From: an uncultured Pelagibacteraceae bacterium
Lineage (GTDB): Bacteria; Pseudomonadota; Alphaproteobacteria; Pelagibacterales; Pelagibacteraceae
DNA length: 42,213 nucleotides
NCBI GenBank assembly: GCA_902572695.1
Contig: CACGGZ010000004.1
Location: 1 to 42,213, forward strand
Direction: 5' to 3'
This document shows positions 21,379 to 30,378 of this stretch, piece by piece. Each line of letters begins with the position of its first letter. The first letter of the stretch is position 1. The notes beneath the pieces are model-generated. The model searched no databases. It was not told the origin of the DNA and saw nothing but the letters and a program-made list of their open reading frames with translations. The position numbers and the translations under genes are program-made.

Positions 21379-23163
21379 ATGAGTCAAATAAAATATAGCG
21401 ATTATTTTTGTAAATCATTAAAGGAAATTGGTTACACTCATTGCTTTTTATTACAAGGCGGTTCTATAATGCATTTAGTTAATAGTGCATCAAAATATTT
21501 TAAAGTAATTCCTTTTTTACATGAGCACTGTGCAACTATTGCATCAGAATATTTTAATAAGGCAAATAAAGGAAAAAAAAATAAATCTTGGGTATTAGTT
21601 GCAGCAGGTCCTGGCTTGACAAATTCAATTTCTGCCATCTCCGGAGCTTTTTTAGAGTCACGTGAGCTTTTGGTTGTAAGTGGACAAAGTAAAACATCTG
21701 ATTTAAGACTTCATAATAAAAACAATATTAGACAAACGGGAATTCAACAAAATGATGGTGTCGGTATTGCCAAAAAAATTACTAAATTTTCAAAAACGTT
21801 TTACACCCCAGAAAAATTTGAGAATATAAACAAATATGTTTCATTATCATTTTCGGGACGTAATGGACCAGTGTTATTTGAAGTTCCTATTGATATTCAA
21901 GGTAAATTTGTAAAACGTTTTAAAGCTAAAAAAATAAAAAGTATAAATACAAAAAAAATTATATCCACTAAAAAAAAATCAAAAATTTTAAAACTAATAA
22001 AAAAATCAAAAAAAATCTCTATATTGCTAGGAGGGGGAATTGAAAAAGAAGGCTTTTCAAAAATAAAAAAAAAACTTTTAAACACCAATCTAGCTTTATT
22101 TACAACGTGGAATGGAGCTGATTTACTGGCTGAAAATGATAAAAATAATTTTGGGAGACCAAATACTTGGGGTCAAAGATACGCAAATATTTTACTACAA
22201 AACTCAGACTTATTGATTTCGATCGGGTCAAGTCTGGGTATTCAGCAAACTGGTTTTAATTATCAGTCTTTCGTGAAAAGGGGAAAAATAATTAATGTGG
22301 ATATTGATAAAAACCAATTAAATAAATCGTTTCCCAATTCAGAAATTAAAATTGAATGTGATGCATTAGATTTTTTAAATTATTTAATCAAAATTATAGA
22401 CGCTAAAACTAAAAATAGAAATAAATTATGGATTCAAAAATGTAAAGTTATAAAAAAACTTCTACCGACTAATGAAAAATACAATAATTATACTGGAAAA
22501 AAATTTATTTCTCCTTACGATTTTTATATCAAAATATCAAAAATTCTTGGAGATAACGATAACATTTGCCCTTGTTCAAGTGGAGGAGCAGAAACTACTT
22601 TTTTTCAAAGCTTTAAGTTTAAAAAAAATCAAACCTGTATAAATAACAAAGCGCTAGCATCCATGGGATACGGTTTAGCTGGTGCTATTGGTTTGGCATT
22701 ATCTAATCAAAAAAAAAGAACATGCTTATTTGAGGGAGATGGTGGGTTCACACAAAATTTGCAAGAAATTGGTATAGCTAAAAAAAATAATCTTAACCTA
22801 AAAATATTTATCTTTTTTGACAATGGTTATGCATCTATTAGATTAACACAAAAAAATTATTTCAAAGGAAAATATATAGGCTGTGATTTTAAAACTGGTT
22901 TAATGTTTCCAAATTGGAAAAATTTTTTTAAATCTTACGGTATAGAAACTTTTGTTTTGCCTAAAAATTTTCATAATAATAAAAAATTTTTAAAATTTTT
23001 TAATGACAAAAAACTACGTGTATTTATAGTTCCTATTGACCCTGAACAAACCTATTTTCCAAAAATTTCAAGCAAAATATTAAAATCTGGCACATTGTCA
23101 TCAGACTCTATTGATAATATGACTCCAAAAATTAATATTAATTTTGAAAAAATTTTAAACTGA
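21379..23163 (+). CDS. ThDP-dependent enzyme, acetolactate synthase-like
   Basis: 594 aa; HEHCATIASEY (catalytic Glu position), AAGPGLTNSISAISGAFLESRELLVVSGQ, FEGDGGFTQNLQEIGIAKKNNLNLKIFIFFDNGYASI. Confidence 0.88.
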   Translation: MSQIKYSDYFCKSLKEIGYTHCFLLQGGSIMHLVNSASKYFKVIPFLHEHCATIASEYFNKANKGKKNKSWVLVAAGPGLTNSISAISGAFLESRELLVVSGQSKTSDLRLHNKNNIRQTGIQQNDGVGIAKKITKFSKTFYTPEKFENINKYVSLSFSGRNGPVLFEVPIDIQGKFVKRFKAKKIKSINTKKIISTKKKSKILKLIKKSKKISILLGGGIEKEGFSKIKKKLLNTNLALFTTWNGADLLAENDKNNFGRPNTWGQRYANILLQNSDLLISIGSSLGIQQTGFNYQSFVKRGKIINVDIDKNQLNKSFPNSEIKIECDALDFLNYLIKIIDAKTKNRNKLWIQKCKVIKKLLPTNEKYNNYTGKKFISPYDFYIKISKILGDNDNICPCSSGGAETTFFQSFKFKKNQTCINNKALASMGYGLAGAIGLALSNQKKRTCLFEGDGGFTQNLQEIGIAKKNNLNLKIFIFFDNGYASIRLTQKNYFKGKYIGCDFKTGLMFPNWKNFFKSYGIETFVLPKNFHNNKKFLKFFNDKKLRVFIVPIDPEQTYFPKISSKILKSGTLSSDSIDNMTPKININFEKILN

Positions 23164-23176
23164 AGTAAGATAAATT

Positions 23177-23977
23177 ATGAATTTACTCGAGAAAGATATG
23201 CTCACTGTTTTAAAATCTCTTAGAGATGATTTTGGTGTCATAGGTATTAAAGCTGAGTTTGAGGCGGAAGGTACAAGATTAGACGAGTTACTAAGGTTAG
23301 TAGAAATTGTAAGAAAATTAAATTTAAAATTAGGTATCAAAATCGGTGGCTGCGAGGCAATGAAAGATTTAATGGAATGCAAGCAGTTTGGTACTGATTA
23401 CATCATCGCGCCCATGGTTGAGACTGATTATGCTTTAAAAAAATTCATAGAAGCCAAAAACAAAATCTACGATAAAGAAGAGAGAAAAAATACAGAATTT
23501 TTAATAAATGTAGAAACTGTTACTACAAAAAATAATTTAGACAAGATAGTAAAAACAAATAATACCTATAAAAAAGACGAAAATATAAATGGTTGGGTTT
23601 TTGGAAGAGTTGATTACACTTTATCACAAGGTCTAAATAGAGAGGACATTAATAACAGCGATCAGATTACAAACTCAATACTTGATGTAGCAAAAAAAGC
23701 AAAAGAAAATAATTTGAATTTAGTTGTTGGTGGAGCTATCTCAGTAGATGCATTATCGATTTTAAAAAAAATTGAAAAAATTAAGCTTAATAGATTTGAA
23801 ACGAGAAAAGTAATTTTTTCCTCAGAAGCACTTAAAATTGGAAATCTAAAAGAGGGCATGTTGAAAGCAGTAAACTTCGAACTACTGTGGCTTAAAAATA
23901 AAAAAAATTATTATGGCTCAATATTTCAAGAAGATGATAAGAGAATAGATATGCTCTCTAAAAGGTGGAAGGTTTAG
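23177..23977 (+). CDS. HpcH/HpaI aldolase/citrate lyase-like TIM-barrel protein
   Basis: GVIGIKAEFEAEG, IKIGGCEAMKDL, DYIIAPMVETDYALKKF, LINVETVT. Confidence 0.7.
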   Translation: MNLLEKDMLTVLKSLRDDFGVIGIKAEFEAEGTRLDELLRLVEIVRKLNLKLGIKIGGCEAMKDLMECKQFGTDYIIAPMVETDYALKKFIEAKNKIYDKEERKNTEFLINVETVTTKNNLDKIVKTNNTYKKDENINGWVFGRVDYTLSQGLNREDINNSDQITNSILDVAKKAKENNLNLVVGGAISVDALSILKKIEKIKLNRFETRKVIFSSEALKIGNLKEGMLKAVNFELLWLKNKKNYYGSIFQEDDKRIDMLSKRWKV

Positions 23978-23993
23978 TCTATAATAATAAATT

Positions 23994-24920
23994 ATGAAAA
24001 AAATTAGTATTGTAACACCTACTTTTAACGAGGAAGATAATATAGAGAAGCTATCTAAGTGTATCTCGGATGAGATGGAAAAACACAATTATGATTATGA
24101 ACATATAATTATTGATAACTCATCTGAAGACAAAACAATTCCAATTATAAAAAAAATTGCTGAAAAAGATAAAAAAGTAAAAATTATAATTAATGCCAGA
24201 AATTTTGGTCACGTGAGATCGCCTTTTCATGGAATACTCCAATCAAGCGGTGATGCAACAATTTTGTTAAATTCTGACTTTCAAGAACCACCTGAACTGA
24301 TATCCGATTATATAAAAGAGTGGGAAAAAGGTTTTAAAATAGTTCTTGGACAAAGGTCTGCCTCAGATACTAATCCTATGACTGATTTAGGAAGATCTTT
24401 TTTCTATAAATTTATAAAAAAAATCTCAGAGGTTCCTCTTATGGAAAGAACCTCAGGTACAGGATTATTTGATAAAGAAATAATTAACCAATTAAAAAAA
24501 ATTAGTGATCCTTATCCATATTTTAGAGGATTATTATCGGAAATATCTAGCGACATAAAACTGGTAAAATTTCATCAATCAAAGCGCAAGGGTGGAAAAA
24601 CTAAAAATAACTTTTATACTTTATACGATACTGCCGTGTTAGGTATTATTAAACACTCTAAAGTACCTCTTAGATTAATTACATTTATTGGTTTTTTTGC
24701 AAGTATAGTTAGTATATTGATAGCTATAACTTTTTTATTTTATAAGCTACTTTTTTGGGAGTCGTTTGAAGTTGGTATTGCTCCTTTAATCATAGGACTA
24801 TTTAGTGTGGCTTCAATTCAAATATTTTTATTAGGATTTATTGGGGAATATGTCATGCAAATTCTTACTCATTCTAGAAATTTACCTCTCGTGGTTGAAA
24901 AAGAGAGAATTAATTTTTAA
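23994..24920 (+). CDS. Family 2 glycosyltransferase, polyprenyl-phosphate sugar transferase type (GtrB/ArnC/DPM1-like)
   Basis: KISIVTPTFNEEDNIEKL, NARNFGHVRSPFHGIL, LLNSDFQEPPELI; two C-terminal TM segments. Confidence 0.92.
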   Translation: MKKISIVTPTFNEEDNIEKLSKCISDEMEKHNYDYEHIIIDNSSEDKTIPIIKKIAEKDKKVKIIINARNFGHVRSPFHGILQSSGDATILLNSDFQEPPELISDYIKEWEKGFKIVLGQRSASDTNPMTDLGRSFFYKFIKKISEVPLMERTSGTGLFDKEIINQLKKISDPYPYFRGLLSEISSDIKLVKFHQSKRKGGKTKNNFYTLYDTAVLGIIKHSKVPLRLITFIGFFASIVSILIAITFLFYKLLFWESFEVGIAPLIIGLFSVASIQIFLLGFIGEYVMQILTHSRNLPLVVEKERINF

Positions 24921-24967
24921 ATTGAAAAACTAAAAAATTAATATAAAAAATTTAAAATAAACCTAAT

Positions 24968-25915
24968 ATGAAATTAACTTCAGAGCAAAAAAAAGAAATT
25001 TTAGATCAGCAATCTCAAAAAAATACGACTAAAAGAGTAACCTCTCCAGCTTTAGAACATATTCTTTATGAGGCTATTCCTGTTCTTGACCATGGTTTTG
25101 TAAGAGTTGTTGATTATATGGGTGATGATACATCAATAGTTCAATCTGCAAGAGTTTCATACGGCAAGGGTACAAAAAAAGTTTCTACAGATGCTGGTTT
25201 AATAAAATATTTAATGAGACATAGACACAGCACCCCTTTTGAAATGTGTGAAATAAAATATCACGTCAAACTTCCAATTTTTATTGCACGACAATGGATC
25301 AGACATAGAACAGCAAATGTTAATGAATATTCAGCCAGATATTCTATTTTAGATAAAGAATTTTATATTCCATCGAGGGAAAACCTTGCGGCTCAATCGC
25401 AGAGTAACAGACAAGGAAGAGGAAGTTTAATAAATGGAACTCAAGCTGATGAAATTTTGACTTTATTAAGAGAAGATGCTGAAAGAAATTACAAAAATTA
25501 TGAAAAAATGTTAAACGAAACTTATGATGGGGAAACTATAGATACTCAAAAACAAGGGCTTGCCAGAGAACTTGCCAGAATGAATTTAACTCTTAATTCT
25601 TATACTCAGTGGTATTGGAAAACCGATTTGCTAAATCTACTAAATTTTTTATCTCTCAGAGCTGACAGCCATGCCCAATATGAGATAAGAGCATATGCAA
25701 ATGTTATGATCGATACTCTAAAAAAATGGGTTCCGACAACATACGAAGCGTTTATGGATTACAGAGTTGGTGGAATGGAACTTTCATCAAAGGGAAAAAT
25801 AGTTATTTCAAAAATGATCAAAGGAGAAACTTGTGATCATGAGGGCTCAGGTTTATCTAAAAGAGAGTGGAATGAGCTTATGACCTCTTTTGGTTTTGAA
25901 AATAAAATTGTTTAA
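24968..25915 (+). CDS. thyX: Flavin-dependent thymidylate synthase
   Basis: [15 protein letters not shown] ThyX motif; [12 protein letters not shown]. Confidence 0.97.
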   Translation: MKLTSEQKKEILDQQSQKNTTKRVTSPALEHILYEAIPVLDHGFVRVVDYMGDDTSIVQSARVSYGKGTKKVSTDAGLIKYLMRHRHSTPFEMCEIKYHVKLPIFIARQWIRHRTANVNEYSARYSILDKEFYIPSRENLAAQSQSNRQGRGSLINGTQADEILTLLREDAERNYKNYEKMLNETYDGETIDTQKQGLARELARMNLTLNSYTQWYWKTDLLNLLNFLSLRADSHAQYEIRAYANVMIDTLKKWVPTTYEAFMDYRVGGMELSSKGKIVISKMIKGETCDHEGSGLSKREWNELMTSFGFENKIV

Positions 25916-25924
25916 AATTTAAAA

Positions 25925-26716
25925 TTAATTAAAAAAATCAATAATCTTTTTTGCTATTTCTTTAAATTCCTTTGATATTTCGTGTTCGGGATTTTTAAAA
26001 GAAAGTGGCTCACCAGAATCTGCCGATATTCTTAAATCTGTGCTCAGAGGTAAGTTGCCTAAAACTTTTTTGTTAAATTCTTTAGCCGTTTTTTCAACTC
26101 CACCTTCTCCAAAAATATAATACTTTTTTCCATCATCACCTTTAAAAAAACTCATGTTATTAATTAGGCCTAAGATTTTGATACCTGTTTTTTCAAACAT
26201 TTGAATTCCTCTCTTAACATCCAATAATGCAATATCTTGGGGCGTAGATACTATTATTGCACCATCTACTTTTATATCCTGTGCAAATGTTAATTGAGTG
26301 TCACCAGTTCCAGGCGGCATATCAATAACTAAAAAATCTAAATTTTTCCAAGAAACTTTTTCAGTCAAAGTTTTAATAGCGCTAATTACCATTGGTCCTC
26401 TCCAAATCATCGGAGCTGTCTCGTCAACTAAAAGACCTATAGACATAACTTGAGTGTTATATTTTTCTAGAGGAACAATTTTTTTTTGGTCCTCGGTTTT
26501 TGGTTTATCTTTTAAATTTAACATTTTTGGAAGTGAAGGCCCAAATACATCTGCATCTAAAATACCAACTTTAGATCCTAATTTTTGAAGGGCAAAAGCT
26601 ATGTTAACTGCAACTGTGGACTTTCCCACACCTCCTTTTGCACTAGAGACAATTAAGGTATTTTTTACTCCAGGAATAGGTTTATTTGTAAATTTTTTTG
26701 TTATTTTTTCACTCAT
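25925..26716 (-). CDS. mrp: Mrp/NBP35-family ATP-binding Fe-S carrier protein
   Basis: VSSAKGGVGKSTVAVNIAFAL; DMPPGTGDTQLTFAQ; STPQDIALLDVKRG. Confidence 0.95.
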   Translation of the reverse strand: MSEKITKKFTNKPIPGVKNTLIVSSAKGGVGKSTVAVNIAFALQKLGSKVGILDADVFGPSLPKMLNLKDKPKTEDQKKIVPLEKYNTQVMSIGLLVDETAPMIWRGPMVISAIKTLTEKVSWKNLDFLVIDMPPGTGDTQLTFAQDIKVDGAIIVSTPQDIALLDVKRGIQMFEKTGIKILGLINNMSFFKGDDGKKYYIFGEGGVEKTAKEFNKKVLGNLPLSTDLRISADSGEPLSFKNPEHEISKEFKEIAKKIIDFFN

Positions 26717-26789
26717 ATGTTATCTAGATGGTCATTATTACGCTCTAACTTAACTTGTTTTTGAACAAAAAGTCACTATATAAAGTGTC

Positions 26790-27902
26790 ATGGGAATCAA
26801 AGATTATATTTTAAAAAATCAATCACCTTGGGGATCAAGTCCTTCAGGCGGAAGGAATGGTTCTGGCACAGGTTCTGGCTCAAGAAGAGAACCACCAAGT
26901 TTAGATGATTTAATAAGCAATTTACAAAAATTAATAAACAAATTTTTACCAGGTGGAAAATCTGGAGGCGGAAAACCTATAATTCTTGGACTAGTGATTT
27001 TACTTGTAATTTGGGTTTTGAGTGGTTTGTATAGAGTGTTACCTGACGAGCAAGGAGTAGTTTTAAGATTTGGAAAATTTGTGAATACAACTCAACCAGG
27101 ATTAAATTATCATATTCCTTTTCCAGTTGAGAGAGTGTTAAAACCAAAAGTCACTAAGGTTAATAGAATTGATGTTGGATTTAGAGGAGCTAGCGACTCA
27201 GGAAGATCTTCAGGTATTGGAGAAGTGCCAGAGGAGAGTTTAATGTTAACTGGAGATGAAAATATTGTTGACATAAACTATTCCGTTTTTTGGGTTATCA
27301 AAGATGCAGGAAAGTTTTTATTTAATATTCAAAGCCCAATAGAGACAGTGAAGGCTACATCTGAAACAGCAATGAGAGAAGTAATTGCTAAAAGCGAGAT
27401 ACAATCTATTCTTACCGAAGGAAGGTCTAATATTGAAGTTGAGGTCCAAGAAATTACACAACGAATTTTGGACGAGTATGGATCAGGAATTCAAATTACA
27501 CAAGTACAAACTCAAAAAGCAGATCCCCCAAGTCAAGTAATAGACGCGTTTAGAGATGTTCAAGCGGCTAGAGCAGACAAAGAGCGATCTAAGAACGAGG
27601 CCGAAGCCTATGCTAATGATGTAATTCCTAGAGCTCGAGGTGATGCAGAAAAAATTTTACAAGAAGCCGAAGCATATAAGAAAGAAGTAGTGGCAACTGC
27701 TGAGGGTGAGGCTTCAAGATTCCTTGCAATATATTCAGAATACAAAAATGCTAAACAAGTGACTCAAGAAAGAATGTATTTAGAAACTATGGAAAAAGTC
27801 TTAGCTGATATTGACAAAGTAATTATAGACAAAAATTCTGGTCAAGGCGTAGTTCCTTATTTACCTTTACCAGAGCTTAAAAAACCAAGGGGAGGAAGTT
27901 AA
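26790..27902 (+). CDS. hflK: FtsH protease activity modulator HflK
   Basis: Gly-rich N-terminus, TM, YRVLPDEQGVVLRFGKF SPFH domain; followed by hflC. Confidence 0.95.
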   Translation: MGIKDYILKNQSPWGSSPSGGRNGSGTGSGSRREPPSLDDLISNLQKLINKFLPGGKSGGGKPIILGLVILLVIWVLSGLYRVLPDEQGVVLRFGKFVNTTQPGLNYHIPFPVERVLKPKVTKVNRIDVGFRGASDSGRSSGIGEVPEESLMLTGDENIVDINYSVFWVIKDAGKFLFNIQSPIETVKATSETAMREVIAKSEIQSILTEGRSNIEVEVQEITQRILDEYGSGIQITQVQTQKADPPSQVIDAFRDVQAARADKERSKNEAEAYANDVIPRARGDAEKILQEAEAYKKEVVATAEGEASRFLAIYSEYKNAKQVTQERMYLETMEKVLADIDKVIIDKNSGQGVVPYLPLPELKKPRGGS

Positions 27903-28774
27903 TGAAAGTATCTAAATTTTTTCTTCCATTAATAGTAGTGCTAGGTGTGGTAGCCTATCAATCAGTTTTTGTTGTTCAAGAAATCAACCAAGCTATTGTT
28001 TTACAATTTGGTGATCCAAAAAAGATTGTCACAAAGTCAGGTTTAAATTTTAAACTGCCATTCATACAAAACGTAGCGTTTCTTGATAAAAGAGTTCTAA
28101 ATTTAGACAATCCGCCAGAGGAAGTAATAGCAGCAGATCAAAAAAGGTTAATAGTTGATGCAATAGCAAGATTCAAGATTATCGATCCACTAAAATTTTA
28201 TATTTCAGTTGGTAATGAAAGAGTTGCAAGACAAAGATTAGCTACAATTATTAACTCAAGAATAAGAGGCGTACTTGGAAAACAAGAATTGGCAACTTTA
28301 CTTTCCAAAGATAGAGCAAAACAAATGTCAATCATTCAAAATGATGTAAATAATGAAGCACAAAATTTTGGTATAGAGATTGTTGATGTGAGAATTAAAA
28401 GAGCTGATTTACCCCAAGCAAATAGTGAAGCTATTTATGCAAGAATGCAAACAGAGAGGCAAAGAGAAGCAAAAGAATTCAGAGCGCAAGGTGCTGAAAT
28501 AGCCACAAGAATAAAATCTACTGCTGACAAAGAAGTTACTGTAATTTTAGCAAATGCGAAAAAAAAATCTGAAATTATGAAAGGTGAAGGAGACGGTCAA
28601 AGAAATGCAATTTTTGCCAGTGCATTTGGTCGAGATCCTAGTTTTTTCAGTTTTTATAGAGCGATGCAATCTTATGAAAAAGCCTTAATCGGAGGGGATA
28701 CTTCGCTAATTTTGTCACCGGATAGTGAGTTTTTTAAATTTTTCGGCAAAACAGGTTTAGTCAAAAAAAACTAA
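27902..28774 (+). CDS. hflC: Protease modulator HflC
   Basis: SPFH domain; VVQEINQAIVLQFGDPKKIV; overlaps hflK by 1 bp. Confidence 0.95.
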   Translation: MKVSKFFLPLIVVLGVVAYQSVFVVQEINQAIVLQFGDPKKIVTKSGLNFKLPFIQNVAFLDKRVLNLDNPPEEVIAADQKRLIVDAIARFKIIDPLKFYISVGNERVARQRLATIINSRIRGVLGKQELATLLSKDRAKQMSIIQNDVNNEAQNFGIEIVDVRIKRADLPQANSEAIYARMQTERQREAKEFRAQGAEIATRIKSTADKEVTVILANAKKKSEIMKGEGDGQRNAIFASAFGRDPSFFSFYRAMQSYEKALIGGDTSLILSPDSEFFKFFGKTGLVKKN

Positions 28775-28784
28775 CAATCAATTC

Positions 28785-28970
28785 ATGACGGATTTAATAA
28801 CAGCTTTAGGTTTATTGCTGTTTCTAGAAGGTTTGTTAGTTGCCATGTTTCCGTCAAGAATAAAAAATATGCTCAAAAGTATTGAAAAAATACCTAATAA
28901 TAAATTGCGCATATCTGGGACTTTTTTTTTAATTATGGGATTTTTAATTGTTTGGTATATAAGAAATTAA
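28785..28970 (+). CDS. DUF2065-like small membrane protein
   Basis: 61 aa, two TM segments, LLLFLEGLLVAMFP; located after hflC. Confidence 0.8.
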   Translation: MTDLITALGLLLFLEGLLVAMFPSRIKNMLKSIEKIPNNKLRISGTFFLIMGFLIVWYIRN

Positions 28971-30377
28971 ATGAGATACTTAAAACATTACATTATATAC
29001 CTTTTTATTTTATTTAATTTTGTATCAGCTAATGCAAGCAAAGCACCTGACTCATTTGCAAATTTAGCTGAAAAACTAATGCCATCAGTGGTAAATATAT
29101 CTACCACGCAAACTGTTAGAACAAATGCTAATAATTTTCCGTTTCAATTTCCACCAGGTTCACCATTTGAAGATATGTTCAAAGAATTTCAAAGACCAAC
29201 AGAAAGAAAGGCCTCGTCTTTAGGATCTGGGTTTATAATTGATGAGAAGGGAATAGTTGTTACAAATAATCATGTGATTAACAATGCTGAAGATATATTG
29301 GTTAAAGTTAATGATAAAGAATATAAAGCTAAAGTATTAGGATCAGATCCTTATGCAGATATCGCTGTACTGAAAATAGAAACTAAAGAAAAATTTAAAC
29401 CTGTTAAATTCGGAGACTCAGACAAAGCTAGAGTTGGAGATTGGGTTGTTGCAATTGGAAATCCTTTTGGATTAGGTGGAACTGTAACTTCTGGTATTAT
29501 TTCGGCTCGAAATAGAGATATTAACTTAACAAGATATGATGATTTTATTCAGACAGATGCATCAATTAATCAAGGAAATTCTGGAGGACCACTTTTCAAT
29601 TTAAATGGAGAAGTTGTAGGAATTAATACAGCTATAATTGCTCCAGGCCAAGCAGGATCAATTGGTATTGGTTTTGCCATACCAGCTAATGCAGCTTCAA
29701 ACGTAATCAATCAACTTATAGAATTTGGAGAAACTAGAAGAGGTTGGTTGGGTGTTAGAATTCAAGAAGTCACAAAAGAGATAGCTGAAATTGAAAATTT
29801 AAAAAAGGCTTCTGGAGCTTTAGTTGCGAGCGTAGGAGAAGACAGTCCGGCTGATAAAGCAGGACTAAAAGATGGAGATATCATTCTAGAGTTTGATGGA
29901 AAAAAAATTGATACAATGAGAAAATTACCAAAAGTTGTTGCAAACACTGAAGTGGGTAAAAAAGTTGAACTTAAGATTTGGAGAAATAAAAAAATGATTT
30001 CTAAAAGGCTTACACTTGGAAGGCTAGAGTCATCAGCAGAGTTTAGAGATAAAAAAACTAAAACTAAAAAAGCAGAAGAATTTGAGATCGATACATTAAA
30101 AATAACTGTGAGAGATATAAATCCTTCTGACGTAAAACAAAGAAGTTTAGAAAAAAATTTAAAAGGGTCAGTTATTTTAGATATTTCACCAAGAAGTCCA
30201 TTAAGCGGCAAGCTAAACGTAAATGATATTATTATTGAGGTGCAAAAAAAAGGTCTTAAAACTTCTGCAAGCTTAAATGAAGCTGTAAACAAAATTATTA
30301 AACAAAATCAACCTCTTTACTTAACAATTATAAACAATAATAATCAAAAAAGATACGTAGCTTTTAAACTTAAATAA
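28971..30377 (+). CDS. DegP/HtrA-family periplasmic serine protease
   Basis: TNNHVI, DPYADIAVLKI, GNSGGPLFN, two PDZ-like regions. Confidence 0.95.
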   Translation: MRYLKHYIIYLFILFNFVSANASKAPDSFANLAEKLMPSVVNISTTQTVRTNANNFPFQFPPGSPFEDMFKEFQRPTERKASSLGSGFIIDEKGIVVTNNHVINNAEDILVKVNDKEYKAKVLGSDPYADIAVLKIETKEKFKPVKFGDSDKARVGDWVVAIGNPFGLGGTVTSGIISARNRDINLTRYDDFIQTDASINQGNSGGPLFNLNGEVVGINTAIIAPGQAGSIGIGFAIPANAASNVINQLIEFGETRRGWLGVRIQEVTKEIAEIENLKKASGALVASVGEDSPADKAGLKDGDIILEFDGKKIDTMRKLPKVVANTEVGKKVELKIWRNKKMISKRLTLGRLESSAEFRDKKTKTKKAEEFEIDTLKITVRDINPSDVKQRSLEKNLKGSVILDISPRSPLSGKLNVNDIIIEVQKKGLKTSASLNEAVNKIIKQNQPLYLTIINNNNQKRYVAFKLK

Positions 30378-30378
30378 A

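Larger units (their letters stand above)
10849..24920. other. Accessory surface-sugar/glycan biosynthesis island between ssrA and thyX
   Basis: Contiguous sugar-nucleotide, radical SAM, ThDP, methyltransferase and glycosyltransferase genes flanked by conserved housekeeping genes. Confidence 0.75.

Noticed and set aside
21379-23977. Phosphonate biosynthesis (phosphonopyruvate decarboxylase plus PEP mutase)
   Set aside because: ThDP enzyme is full-length ALS-like (594 aa) and the neighbour looks like HpcH/HpaI aldolase rather than PEP mutase; no EDK…NS motif seen.
10849-24920. Prophage or integrative element at ssrA
   Set aside because: No integrase, transposase, phage structural gene or flanking direct repeat recognised.
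29762-30292. 176-aa minus-strand ORF antisense to the HtrA gene
   Set aside because: Lies wholly inside a well-supported CDS; composition is that of a shadow frame, no recognisable motifs or RBS.
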